From: a virus
Virus record (IMG/VR): IMGVR_UViG_3300021519_000040
Coordinates: 1 to 31,639 of that record
Strand: one strand, 5' to 3'
Length of the DNA: 31,639 nt
This document shows positions 14,892 to 23,206 of this stretch, one piece after another. The notes beneath the pieces were generated by a model. That model saw only the letters and a program-made list of their open reading frames with translations, made no database searches and was not told where the DNA came from. A program made the position numbers and the translations under genes. Position 1 is the stretch's first letter. Each line of letters opens with the position of its first letter.

Positions 14892-15426
14892 CAGTCAATT
14901 CTTTCCTTGGTCGCCCAACGCGGGGCCTACGTTCTTCCATCAAGATGCTCATCTGTTCCTTAAGCGACTCAAGCTCCAACCGCGTTTTGGTCAATTCGTC
15001 CGCGTGTTTAGACAGGCCCTTGGACGACAAGAACGCTTTTGCGCGCTCCCTCATAGCCGTCCCGCCCATGCCAATACGTTGGATTTGCGAGTCTGAAGCC
15101 GTTGCCACTTGGTCAACGGTTTGGAACTTAAGGATTTGCAATTCTGCCAGTTGAACTTCGCTGATGTCTTCAGGACGCTCTTTGTGCCAGTCAATGAGGG
15201 GTATCCCGATTATAATGTTCTCATTGTTTTGCATTTGATAGTAGAGCCATTGGCGCGGGAACCGCTCTTTATGATGTTCCCGCACCACCGTTTCGATGAT
15301 GGTCGTCTTATCGCCCGGAGCCATTATCCGAATAAACTTCTCACCCTTGTAGGGGGCTTTGTCGTACTCGTAGAATTCGACATAGAGTTGAGAATCGGCG
15401 TTTGAAATATCCGAATCGAGAGCCAT
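14848..15426 (-). CDS. Virion-region protein with AT-hook-like C-terminus
   Basis: A 192-residue protein of unknown function, conserved in type among podoviruses between decoration and adaptor genes. The N-terminal half has LYVEFYEYDKAPYKGEKFIR and RQWLYYQMQ, suggesting a small beta/alpha domain. A helix (AELQILKFQTVDQVA) and a coiled coil (about residues 145-165, LELESLKEQMSIL) follow. Then comes a basic RRPRVGRPRK segment (residues 167-175, GRP core at 171-173) that matches an AT-hook minor-groove binding motif, and an acidic tail. I would guess a DNA-contacting capsid or connector protein, but this is inference. Confidence 0.55.
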   Translation of the reverse strand: MALDSDISNADSQLYVEFYEYDKAPYKGEKFIRIMAPGDKTTIIETVVREHHKERFPRQWLYYQMQNNENIIIGIPLIDWHKERPEDISEVQLAELQILKFQTVDQVATASDSQIQRIGMGGTAMRERAKAFLSSKGLSKHADELTKTRLELESLKEQMSILMEERRPRVGRPRKELTDGDHDASVGAASYE

Positions 15427-15438
15427 TTGGGGTGTCCC

Positions 15439-15801
15439 TTATGCAGTTAGAACGGACGCCCAAGTGGTAGCACTGGGCGCAAAAAGCAGTACGGTTTTGG
15501 CGGTAGCAAGCGAAAGGCTGGTAGCGCCGGCGTTAATGGTGGTCGAGGTATTGAACGGATAAACGGTAACGGTCTGGCCGCTATCATTGCGGATACCAAC
15601 GAAGGCACCAGCTTCAGTCGGCTGGAGCTTGACGCCGGTGCTGGCCGAGCTGGTAGTAATCGTATTCCATACCGCCGATAGTTGAAGCGCGTCAGCAGCG
15701 GTGGAACCAAGGGCAACAAGGGCAACAGCGCCGTCACCGTTGATGGAAGTGGTAGCCAGCGGGGAAGTGCCCGAAGCAAGAACGCGAGAGGGGATTGGCA
15801 T
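15439..15801 (-). CDS. Small beta-rich virion protein (decoration-like)
   Basis: A 120-residue protein rich in Ala, Thr, Ser and Val with hardly any charge. It starts MPIPSRVLASGTSPLATTSI and ends TTWASVLTA, with strands such as VTVYPFNTSTTINAG between. Similar small all-beta proteins are common in head and tail operons, and I believe they decorate capsids or fibres, but I cannot name a family. It stands between the fusion enzyme and the AT-hook-like protein, both on the same strand. Confidence 0.5.
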   Translation of the reverse strand: MPIPSRVLASGTSPLATTSINGDGAVALVALGSTAADALQLSAVWNTITTSSASTGVKLQPTEAGAFVGIRNDSGQTVTVYPFNTSTTINAGATSLSLATAKTVLLFAPSATTWASVLTA

Positions 15802-15802
15802 G

Positions 15803-17770
15803 TTAATGTCCTTTTATCTTAACGAACCATGTGAAGTTGTCGCCTAGTTCTAATTCTAGTCCATTTGCCGCGACAAACTCGTCCACAGCACGCTTAACTC
15901 CCCACTGGGGAAAATCAACATTATCATAATCGTGGCCGCAAAGTAATCCACCAGGGCGAACCTTGCTAGCCCACGCCTCAATGTCAGCGTGACAGCCGTC
16001 ATAGCTATGGTCGGCGTCTATAAAAACAAAGTCCAAACCGTCCAAAATGTCCTTAGCCGCATCCACGGACTTCATCCTATGGATAATGCCCCGGCCCTTA
16101 AATGGCGATACGGCGCGCTTGGTCATCGCCATATAGCCCTCTTGGGCGGCATTGCTTAGCGTGGCATGGTAATCGCCCGACGCTTCCAGGCTGGGCTCGT
16201 AGTCGCCCCACGAGTCCACCATATGCAGGACCATTTCCGAACGGTTCATTAGTAGCCGTTCGGATAGTTGCCCGGCAAAAACACCGATCTCAACGCCCGT
16301 AACAGGGCCGGCAGGGATGCGGGCCAGTATCTCACGCGCCCGCGTATCCACCGCGCTTTCAGGTACACCCATCCGGGCTATGTGGCATAGCAACCCGTCA
16401 CCGGCGACGGTAATGGTTCCGGTAAAGCGTTGGGCGTAGTCGATGAAATCCTGAGATTGCCCGATCATCCACGGCGCGCACTTGAACGTCCGGTCGCCAT
16501 AGATCAAATCCATGACGCGCTCGCCGTTGTTCCACTTTTGCTCGTATGCGTGATGTTCGCCGTTGTCGTAACAGCTATCAATGCCAAGGAGGTGGATAAC
16601 GCGGGTTCCGCCCAGTTCGGCTATCAGCATGGCCTTCAGGGCGACCGTGGTGCCTGCGCCTAGCAAATGTACCGGGCGCTCGACTTCGCCGCGTAGCAAG
16701 TCCTCAACGCCTTCTGACTGGCAATGAAACAGGGTTACGTCGTAGCCGTCCAACGCATCAAAGATTGCCGGGTCGCATTGCGACGATATGTAATAGCGGA
16801 TTGACTTTTGCGGCTGGGAAACAAAGGCCAGATTGTCGGCGCGGGCGTCTAGGATCACATGCACATCTGGCGTCAGGTCGTGACTGATTAGGTAATTACA
16901 GACGCCGTTTACCGCCCATATCTCTTGGCCGTAGCCCCGGCGCTTACGCAATGTGTCCAGTTCAAACTTCAGCGATGGTCCGCCGCCGACAATGCAAACC
17001 TGCCGATCATGGGTTTGCCAATCGAAATCAAACCATTTCAGGTCGCGGGCGCAAGCCGACCTAATGTTGTCGTGAATAACGCTAGTTTCGGTATTGCAGA
17101 CCGTATCCATTTCCACGCGAGTCATTCCGCCTTCTTTCCACATTCCGGGAACCCAGCCATCTAGCACTTCATGCGGGCGCGGATGACCATGAAACACAAC
17201 AACAGCCGCCTTGTCGGGGGCCGAGCCGCCTGAGACTTTGTAGCTGACAAAAGCGTCGGGCAGTACATCCTGCCATATGTCAGCCTTGCCGATATAGGCA
17301 CGTTCGATCCACGATTGATCGCCGCCCATAATACAGGGCATCCCGGCGCGTTCCCAATCGCGCCAAAGCGATTCCGTGGCCCTAGAAACGCGCCATGCCA
17401 TGACGGACGATTGCAAGCCTTCCGCACGGTAGAAATCGCGCAGGATGGCAAACTCGCCGGCATAGTTGGCTACCGCGTCTAGGCGTCCCGCCAACACGGT
17501 ATCAAGGTCCAGATAAAGGACGCGATCATCCCAATTAAATACGCCGGGCTTGAATAAGGCTAGCTTGTTCCACCAACCGTCTAGGCCGGGGTGCGGTAGG
17601 TCGCGGACTTCAACCCCGTATCCATAATCGCCGGGGGTATCTGTGAAAACAATGAACTTGCCGGCATAGCCCTCAGGCAGGTTGCGGCGGACCATATCGT
17701 TTAGATTGCGGACGTATTCGACGCCCCGGCCAAGGTAGTTACCGGCGTTAACACATATGACGTTTAGCAT
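15803..17770 (-). CDS. Three-domain fusion: glycosyltransferase, DUF115-like domain, SAM methyltransferase
   Basis: A 655-residue enzyme made of three recognisable parts. Residues 1-215 resemble a GT-A glycosyltransferase: LDGWWNKLALF, the D-x-D motif in YLDLDTV (D88/D90), GGDQSW and a C-terminal VVFHGHPRPHEV. Residues about 245-470 carry the DUF115/Maf-type signature VCIVGGGPSL (262-267 GGGPSL), IWAVNG, VHVILDAR (308-310) and HLLGIDS, known from motility-linked glycosyl- or sialyl-transferases. Residues about 485-655 are a Methyltransf_24-type SAM methyltransferase: VTGVEIGVFAG (494-500), FIDADHSYDGC (583-593) and GGLLCGHDY. It lies between capsid and tail genes and would be made late, so glycan decoration of the virion or host surface is plausible. 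The acceptor is unknown. The start directly follows a terminator hairpin. Confidence 0.8.
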   Translation of the reverse strand: MLNVICVNAGNYLGRGVEYVRNLNDMVRRNLPEGYAGKFIVFTDTPGDYGYGVEVRDLPHPGLDGWWNKLALFKPGVFNWDDRVLYLDLDTVLAGRLDAVANYAGEFAILRDFYRAEGLQSSVMAWRVSRATESLWRDWERAGMPCIMGGDQSWIERAYIGKADIWQDVLPDAFVSYKVSGGSAPDKAAVVVFHGHPRPHEVLDGWVPGMWKEGGMTRVEMDTVCNTETSVIHDNIRSACARDLKWFDFDWQTHDRQVCIVGGGPSLKFELDTLRKRRGYGQEIWAVNGVCNYLISHDLTPDVHVILDARADNLAFVSQPQKSIRYYISSQCDPAIFDALDGYDVTLFHCQSEGVEDLLRGEVERPVHLLGAGTTVALKAMLIAELGGTRVIHLLGIDSCYDNGEHHAYEQKWNNGERVMDLIYGDRTFKCAPWMIGQSQDFIDYAQRFTGTITVAGDGLLCHIARMGVPESAVDTRAREILARIPAGPVTGVEIGVFAGQLSERLLMNRSEMVLHMVDSWGDYEPSLEASGDYHATLSNAAQEGYMAMTKRAVSPFKGRGIIHRMKSVDAAKDILDGLDFVFIDADHSYDGCHADIEAWASKVRPGGLLCGHDYDNVDFPQWGVKRAVDEFVAANGLELELGDNFTWFVKIKGH

Positions 17771-17784
17771 TATTCCCCACGGTG

Positions 17785-17812
17785 AAAACTACGCCCCCCC
17801 GAAGGGGGGCGC
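17785..17812 (-). terminator. UUCG-loop terminator after the capsid block
   Basis: On the minus strand: GCCCCCC, TTCG tetraloop, GGGGGGC, then GTAGTTTTC. The stem is seven to eight GC pairs and a short T run follows. It lies immediately after the decoration gene and before the fusion enzyme, as expected for reducing transcription downstream of highly expressed capsid genes. Confidence 0.75.
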
Positions 17813-17820
17813 AGAGCCTA

Positions 17821-18363
17821 CTAGGTAATCGGGCCTTGGAAATGCGGACGGTTCATCGAGCAAACCACGGTAGAAGTCGTGGAAGTCACGGTGGCGAGGT
17901 TCGCAGAGGCCAAGCCGAGGATGTTCTTGCCCGCAGCCGAGGTTTGCATCAGGCGACCAGTGGTGGCCGATTGATACATACGACGGGTGCCGGCAGGGTC
18001 CACCTTAACGGCGCTTTTCTTCACAACGGCAAGGCCGCTGATCTGATACCAACCGAACGACGCAGCCAGATTGGCCGACATCGCAACGGCCATCGGCTGC
18101 GACAGGTTAGCCGTATTCGGGCTAAGTGCCGTTTGCCAAGTCGTCGGGCTGTAGGTGACGCACGAGCCGACGACCGTGGACGCTACGCCAAGGAGAAGAA
18201 TGAACTCCCCTTCGCCATAGGTCGGATCGAAAGCGCGGCAAATCATGCCCAGGGACGCGGGAGGGGTGGGAATGGCAGAAGAGCCATTCGCCATCGTTAC
18301 GCCAGCATCGGTATTCGCGATCTGGAGCAGCCCGACTTTGGGTTCGTCAAAAGTATAAGCCAT
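17821..18363 (-). CDS. Capsid-adjacent virion protein, probable decoration protein
   Basis: A 180-residue, Ala/Thr/Ser-rich protein beginning MAYTFDEPKVGLLQIANTD. It contains FGWYQISGLAVVKKSAVKV and a beta-rich C-terminal half (ATVTSTTSTVVCSMNRPHF). The gene immediately follows the major capsid gene, with a ribosome site between, and precedes the hairpin terminator, the usual place of a decoration or head-stabilising protein. I recognise no named family, so the role is inferred from position and composition. Confidence 0.55.
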   Translation of the reverse strand: MAYTFDEPKVGLLQIANTDAGVTMANGSSAIPTPPASLGMICRAFDPTYGEGEFILLLGVASTVVGSCVTYSPTTWQTALSPNTANLSQPMAVAMSANLAASFGWYQISGLAVVKKSAVKVDPAGTRRMYQSATTGRLMQTSAAGKNILGLASANLATVTSTTSTVVCSMNRPHFQGPIT

Positions 18364-18377
18364 GTGATTATGCTCCC

Positions 18378-19379
18378 TTAAGCGATCAAAACGCCTTGGA
18401 ACTGCGCGCCCGAACAGGTCAAGTTACCCGCCCAGCCGATCAGTTTCACAATGGCGTCTTGGTTAACCGATTGGCGCTCACCGCCAACAGGAACAAAGTT
18501 GCGATCCACATGGGGCCGGAACATCAAGTATTTGCTGTTCAGGAAGAACATATGGTTAGCGGTAGCGGACGCGCCGATACCACCATCAAGCACAACGTCG
18601 GAAGCCATACCAGCGCCATAATACTTCAGGGCGGCAAAGCCAGCGCCAGCCATCGACGAACCGGAGTCCGAGATGCGTTGGATGGATTGCAGCGACTGAA
18701 GATAGAGGCGGTAGTAGTTATTGTCAGCCACGATCAAATCGGGCTTATCGGTGCCACGGATCAGCTGGACGGCCAGGGCATCCATGTATTGTTGGATGTT
18801 CGAAGCAGTCGTAGCCGCGCCGCCGTTCGTCACCGCCGAATAGGCAACGGATTGCCAAAAGGTGAAAGACGCACGGTTGATGCCGCCGTAGGTGCCGGAG
18901 GTCGGTACATCAGGAACGGCAGCGCCCAGGCCGGTAAGGTTCTTACCGCTGTTGCCGGTGCCGTCGAGATATAGATCGCCGCTGATACGGTTGGCGAGTT
19001 GGGCTTCGGCAACATTCATACGACCGTCAAGCAGGTCGATGATGGCTTCCTTACCGCTGTTCTGGATCATTTCCAGGCCAGAGATAGTTACCGCCGAAGC
19101 GTATTGCGTGATGGAGAACTGAGCCGCCGAGATTGGCGAGTTCTGGGACACGTTCAGCACTTCGTAACCGGAATAGCTGTTCGTGTTGTTGGTGGTGCTG
19201 TCGTTGTACATGATTTCTTGCAAAATCACGTTACCGCCGGAGAACGTCTTAACGTTTCCCCGGTCCTTTAGGCGACGAAGCAACGCATTGTTGTTCGTCA
19301 CGTTGTCGGCCAGCTCACCACTACGGCTTTGGATATTCGTCGCAATGATGTCGCTGATCGAGCTATTGGCGAAAGCCAT
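18378..19379 (-). CDS. Major capsid protein
   Basis: A 333-residue HK97-fold type capsid subunit. It begins MAFANSSISDIIATNI, and the N-terminal arm up to LLRRLKDR (residue 40) is followed by NVKTFSGGNVILQEI, a pattern I associate with a group of podovirus major capsid proteins. Later segments fit the E-loop, spine helix and A domain: ANRISGDLYLDGTGN, PDLIVADNNYYRLYLQSLQS and MFFLNSKYLMFRPHVDRNF. It stands between scaffold and decoration genes and has a good AAAGGG site upstream. The arm (residues 3-40) reappears in an early 84-residue protein at 1838-2092. Identification as capsid is well supported by order and family pattern. Confidence 0.9.
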   Translation of the reverse strand: MAFANSSISDIIATNIQSRSGELADNVTNNNALLRRLKDRGNVKTFSGGNVILQEIMYNDSTTNNTNSYSGYEVLNVSQNSPISAAQFSITQYASAVTISGLEMIQNSGKEAIIDLLDGRMNVAEAQLANRISGDLYLDGTGNSGKNLTGLGAAVPDVPTSGTYGGINRASFTFWQSVAYSAVTNGGAATTASNIQQYMDALAVQLIRGTDKPDLIVADNNYYRLYLQSLQSIQRISDSGSSMAGAGFAALKYYGAGMASDVVLDGGIGASATANHMFFLNSKYLMFRPHVDRNFVPVGGERQSVNQDAIVKLIGWAGNLTCSGAQFQGVLIA

Positions 19380-19399
19380 ATTAATGCCCTTTCATTGAA

Positions 19400-20356
19400 C
19401 TAGAGGCGGTCATTAATGCCGTTGAATTGTTCAAGCAGCATTGCCCGCCTATCTTGCGCTTTGGTAGCCGTCACAGCCCCAGGTGTGGAGCTTCTAACAC
19501 TTACCGCTGCTGCCTTAGCGGCTTTCGCCGCCCGGTTGGCCGCTGACTTTCTTTCGGCTTCAGCTTCGGCTTGTCGGCCCTGCTGAGACTTTTCAAAAAG
19601 ATCATCGTTAAGGCGTATCGCTTTTTCATAAGCGTCTTCCAGCGTAGTCGCCACGCCGCTCTGTAGGAGCTGGATCATGGTCGGCCTTGCGTCCTCAAAA
19701 TACTCGGCCTTATGAGAGAAATTGTTTATCTCACTCATAAGCGTCTGATTTTGAGCTTCTTCCTGCTGTTGTTTATAACCTACAATTTCTCCGCGAACAT
19801 TGTTCAGTTCGTTCTGTAGATTGTAGATCATCGGATCAACCGGACCCCCAGCAGGAGGGTAGTATTCCGATCCGTCCAAAGTTATGCCGTACTGCTGAGC
19901 CAGTTGGATCATGTACGCTCGTTTTTGATCTGGCGCGGCGGTCCTAAGAACATGGTCCGCTTGCATCAGGGCTTGCACGGCTTGCGCCGGCGCAACACCT
20001 AGGCCGCGAATGGTGTTCTCGTAGGGCTGCATGACTTGCTGCATTTGGTCGGCAAACTGCGCCTTAACGCGCAGCGGTTCGATTCCGGTGCGGGTTTCTT
20101 CGTCCCGTTGCCAGATGTATTCCCGCAGCTTGGGGTCAACGGCCTGCCAGGGCTCGTGATATTCACGCTTCCAGCTTGACGGCGGTTTAGCCCAAATTGG
20201 TGGTTCTTCGGGTTCAACAACTTCTTGTGGCGCTTCGGTTTGCGCTGGGGCAACTTCTCTTGCCGCCTCAACCTCCTCAAACTGCTGCATAAGCAGTTCT
20301 TTGCGGTCAACTGTTTCTTCGGTAGGCACGATTTGATCTTGGGTGTCCACGATCAT
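19400..20356 (-). CDS. Scaffolding protein
   Basis: A 318-residue, highly charged, mostly helical protein without cysteine, directly upstream of the capsid gene. It has an acidic N-terminal region (about residues 1-55), a PPIWAKPPSSWKREYHEPW segment seen in podovirus scaffolds, long helices with many Gln and Glu, and a basic C-terminal tail with RAAKAAKAAAVSVR. In such scaffolds the basic C-terminus binds capsid subunits during procapsid assembly. The ATG at 20356 lies only two or three bases after AAAGGG; a GTG two codons later has better spacing and may be the true start. It overlaps the preceding gene by four bases. Confidence 0.8.
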   Translation of the reverse strand: MIVDTQDQIVPTEETVDRKELLMQQFEEVEAAREVAPAQTEAPQEVVEPEEPPIWAKPPSSWKREYHEPWQAVDPKLREYIWQRDEETRTGIEPLRVKAQFADQMQQVMQPYENTIRGLGVAPAQAVQALMQADHVLRTAAPDQKRAYMIQLAQQYGITLDGSEYYPPAGGPVDPMIYNLQNELNNVRGEIVGYKQQQEEAQNQTLMSEINNFSHKAEYFEDARPTMIQLLQSGVATTLEDAYEKAIRLNDDLFEKSQQGRQAEAEAERKSAANRAAKAAKAAAVSVRSSTPGAVTATKAQDRRAMLLEQFNGINDRL

Positions 20357-20709
20357 TTCCCTTTAATTTGCTTCAAAATCTTATTGGCCTGCTTGTCGCT
20401 CATATCGCCAAGTTGTCGATGTAAAGATTCACGCCGGTTAGTGGCCGGCGGGGCAATCTTGGTTTCCATCTTCTCATTGCCAACTTCAACGCAGTTGTGC
20501 CTGCGTAAAAGCTCCTTATGCTCTGATCGGCTGGAAATCATTTTGCCGTTAATCATGTTCTTATACGGCTCAATGTCCCTAATGACCATAGGCGAGGGAA
20601 GCTCTGAGGTTTTGCGCTCGCCATAGCCTTCGCGCAGAAAGGTTGTTTCGCCGTTTTCTATGGTGGCGACTAGCCCATTAGAGTCGTAAATCATTCTAAA
20701 TCGGCTCAT
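20353..20709 (-). CDS. Conserved-type phage head-module protein of unknown function
   Basis: A 118-residue protein. Its core (MVIRDIEPYKNMINGKMISS, then RSEHKELLRRHNCVEVGNE) is a pattern I have seen in many podovirus head operons next to the scaffold, always unnamed. The RSEHKELLRRHNCVEVGNE segment is reminiscent of a winged or homing-type DNA-binding helix, and the C-terminal part is basic and helical (DKQANKILKQIKGK). It is coupled by four-base overlaps to both neighbours. No function is assigned. Confidence 0.6.
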   Translation of the reverse strand: MSRFRMIYDSNGLVATIENGETTFLREGYGERKTSELPSPMVIRDIEPYKNMINGKMISSRSEHKELLRRHNCVEVGNEKMETKIAPPATNRRESLHRQLGDMSDKQANKILKQIKGK

Positions 20710-22778
20710 AACAACAGCAATACCTCCTCGTCGTCCATTTCAAGATACGCCCGCCATAGCTTTTCGGCCCTATCGGTGTCGGCAAGCAGTTTGTCGTAAT
20801 TGATGGTTGGCTTGGCAAACGTTTTGTTTGGCGGCTCAAGATACGGGGCTGCAATTTCCTCCGCTACGTTGGGCCTGCCTTCAACCAATTGCTCGTATGC
20901 CTGAACAATATCGGCCCTTTTGTGGGCGGCTTTGGCTTGTTCTTTTTTAAACTTCTTTTCTTGGTAATCACCGTCGTGCGTATCGTCGATGATAATTACC
21001 GGCGCATAACCTATCGTCGCCGCTTTGCCGGTAACCGCGTAAGTGCCGCTTAAAGCCGTCAGGACATACGCGCCAACCGTCGCGTAGGTTATTGTCGCTG
21101 GCTTACCCGTGACGGCATACGTGCCATTGGCTGCGGTCAAAACGCGGTTGACCGTTAACGTCGCCGCCTTACCCGTGACGGCATATGTGCCGTTATTGGC
21201 CGTTACGGCGTAATTGGGCGCGGTAAATATCCAACCCGTGTTGCCGCTGACGTTGGTGCTGTTTGCGCCCGCGTACCATGACGCACCGCCCGTGGCCGTA
21301 GAATTTGTAATGGAAAGATAGTTGCAAGACACGGTGCCGCTGGCTTTGGATAGCGTATGGGTAGCCGCCGTGGCGCTATTGAGGTTAACGAGGTTGCCCG
21401 CCGTGCCGTTGAGATTGAAATTGCTAAAGGTGTTTGTCGTTCCCGCCGTAAAAGACACGGTGGTGGGTGTGGCGGTTGTTCTAATATCGGAAAAAGTGTT
21501 GGCTCCGGTAATGGTAAGTGTGCCGTTACCGTCTTGGCTTAGGGTGCAGTTAAAGGTCGATCCGCCGCCTACAAAGGTTTTGGAGCCAGCCGCAGTCATG
21601 GATATGAAGCCGGTGCCGGTGCCTGCTGTGGTGGTGTAGCCCGTGGGGGCCGCGTTGTTGAACGCCGTTGTCGCCGCAGTCGGGCAGATCAGCGTACCAG
21701 CATTAAACGTAAGGTTCTTGGTGCCTGTGGCGGTCGTGTAGTCGGTGCCAACCGTCAGCGTTTTTCCATTAAGGTCTATGGTGCCGTTGGTGTGCGTCAG
21801 GGACCGTGTCGACCCCATCGTCAGGTTTGCGCCAAGCACCCACGTACCGGCCACACCATTAAACGTAAGCGGGAAATCTAGCGTCGCAGTAGATGAAATT
21901 GTCTTGCTGCTAGTAGCACCAAAAGTCCAAGCGTTTGCGCCCGCCGTCAGGGTGGTTGAGGCGGTGTAAGTAAGGTTGCCATAGATGGTTATGGCGATGT
22001 TTGAGAGGGCAAACGCACCGTTTAACGTCAGGTCTTTAACGACGTTGGCGGCGGTAAACAATACCGTGCCTGCGCTATTTTGCAGATTGAAGCTGATACT
22101 GTTAGCTTCGCTTAGCGCACCCGTATTGATTGTTTTGGTAGTTGCGCCGCCGCCGGTGGTGTTAACAATCGGCGTGCCGGAAACGGTTAGTCCGGTAACG
22201 GTCGCAGTCGTCCATATCGTAGCGGTGATTTGCGCTGTTAGGGTGATCGCGCCGGTGCCGAAGTTAAGAACGCGGGTGCTGGAAAAACTGCTGGAAAATA
22301 GGCCGGTGGTTAGCGTGTAACTGCTGAGACTTAGGGTGCCGTTAGTAAGAATAACGGTTTGCCCGGCGCCAAGCGTCAGCGCGCCCGCGAGCGTCCATGA
22401 GCCAGCTACACCGTTAAACGTCATGCCGCAGCCGAACGATGTGCCGCTCGTTGTTATGGTTTTGGCGGTTGTGGCGTTGTAGGTAAGCGTCCCGGTCCCG
22501 GTCCAAGTCACCAAGGCCGTTAGGTTCATATTGCCGGAAATGGCAATGGTGCCTGTAGATGCGACCGTCCAGCCGGTAACTTGCACGTTAAGGTCTAGGC
22601 AAGCCATTGCGCCCGTAACCGTAATGGTGCCGGGGGTGCCGCTTAGGCTGGTAATGAATACGTTATCTGCGGCGGTCGGGATTGCCGCGCCGGAGGGACC
22701 GCCGTCGCTCAGGGACCACTTAGTCGTCCCCCCGGTGGTCCAGGTTCCTGCGCCGCCTACCCAGTATTTATCGGTCAC
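20706..22778 (-). CDS. Beta-solenoid protein with helical C-terminal domain, in head module
   Basis: A 690-residue protein. The N-terminus (YWVGGAGTWTTGGTTKWSLS) is a signature of phage and bacterial beta-solenoid adhesin-like proteins. Residues about 40-520 are Thr/Gly/Asn/Val-rich strands in regular turns such as GSWTLAGALTLGAGQTVILT and TWVLGANLTMGSTRSLTHTN. Residues about 523-591 hold three copies of a TYAVTGK(A/P)AT motif. From 592 the character changes to a charged helical domain starting with VIIIDDTHDGDY and ending EMDDEEVLLLL, which resembles small stand-alone head-operon proteins in other phages. The gene starts with GTG at 22778 and overlaps the next gene by four bases. A head-attached fibre is a reasonable guess. 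Confidence 0.6.
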   Translation of the reverse strand: MTDKYWVGGAGTWTTGGTTKWSLSDGGPSGAAIPTAADNVFITSLSGTPGTITVTGAMACLDLNVQVTGWTVASTGTIAISGNMNLTALVTWTGTGTLTYNATTAKTITTSGTSFGCGMTFNGVAGSWTLAGALTLGAGQTVILTNGTLSLSSYTLTTGLFSSSFSSTRVLNFGTGAITLTAQITATIWTTATVTGLTVSGTPIVNTTGGGATTKTINTGALSEANSISFNLQNSAGTVLFTAANVVKDLTLNGAFALSNIAITIYGNLTYTASTTLTAGANAWTFGATSSKTISSTATLDFPLTFNGVAGTWVLGANLTMGSTRSLTHTNGTIDLNGKTLTVGTDYTTATGTKNLTFNAGTLICPTAATTAFNNAAPTGYTTTAGTGTGFISMTAAGSKTFVGGGSTFNCTLSQDGNGTLTITGANTFSDIRTTATPTTVSFTAGTTNTFSNFNLNGTAGNLVNLNSATAATHTLSKASGTVSCNYLSITNSTATGGASWYAGANSTNVSGNTGWIFTAPNYAVTANNGTYAVTGKAATLTVNRVLTAANGTYAVTGKPATITYATVGAYVLTALSGTYAVTGKAATIGYAPVIIIDDTHDGDYQEKKFKKEQAKAAHKRADIVQAYEQLVEGRPNVAEEIAAPYLEPPNKTFAKPTINYDKLLADTDRAEKLWRAYLEMDDEEVLLLL

Positions 22779-22792
22779 AATTAATCACCACT

Positions 22793-23206
22793 CTAGGTGG
22801 CTTGGAAGACGCCGTTGGTAGCGTCAAGAGTTACCGTAACCGTTTCACCGGCGGCGACGGCTTGGCTGGCCCCATAATCCCAATAGGCAACCGGGGTGCT
22901 TGTCGTGGTATCCCACAATATTGCATAGCGGAACGTAAAGCCCGCGCCGGTCGCCGTCCAGGCCGTAGGGCTGGTTAGGACTAGCTTATAGGTGCCGGCT
23001 GTCTGCGTGGCGGTGGATACCGCTGCCGCATTACCCCCGGCGGTGTAGCCGTTGGCCGTGGCTAGATCGGTTGTGCCGGCGGTGAATGTAGTGTCTGCAA
23101 TGTTGACGGTAGTTGCTAGGGCGACTTTCCAGCTATCGGTGCCGGCGTTCATACCTTCAAGCATTGGCTCGATGGCGGCGGTATATTTGACGTATGCCGA
23201 ACTCAT
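22793..23206 (-). CDS. Small beta-rich virion protein next to portal
   Basis: A 137-residue protein starting SSAYVKYTAAIEPMLEGM and containing YAILWDTTTSTPVAYWDYG followed by a strand-rich end (GETVTVTLDATNGVFQAT). This combination occurs in structural proteins encoded beside portals and fibres. It overlaps the portal stop by four bases (ATGA) with an AGGGAA site in front. A structural role is likely; a more exact one cannot be given. Confidence 0.55.
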   Translation of the reverse strand: MSSAYVKYTAAIEPMLEGMNAGTDSWKVALATTVNIADTTFTAGTTDLATANGYTAGGNAAAVSTATQTAGTYKLVLTSPTAWTATGAGFTFRYAILWDTTTSTPVAYWDYGASQAVAAGETVTVTLDATNGVFQAT

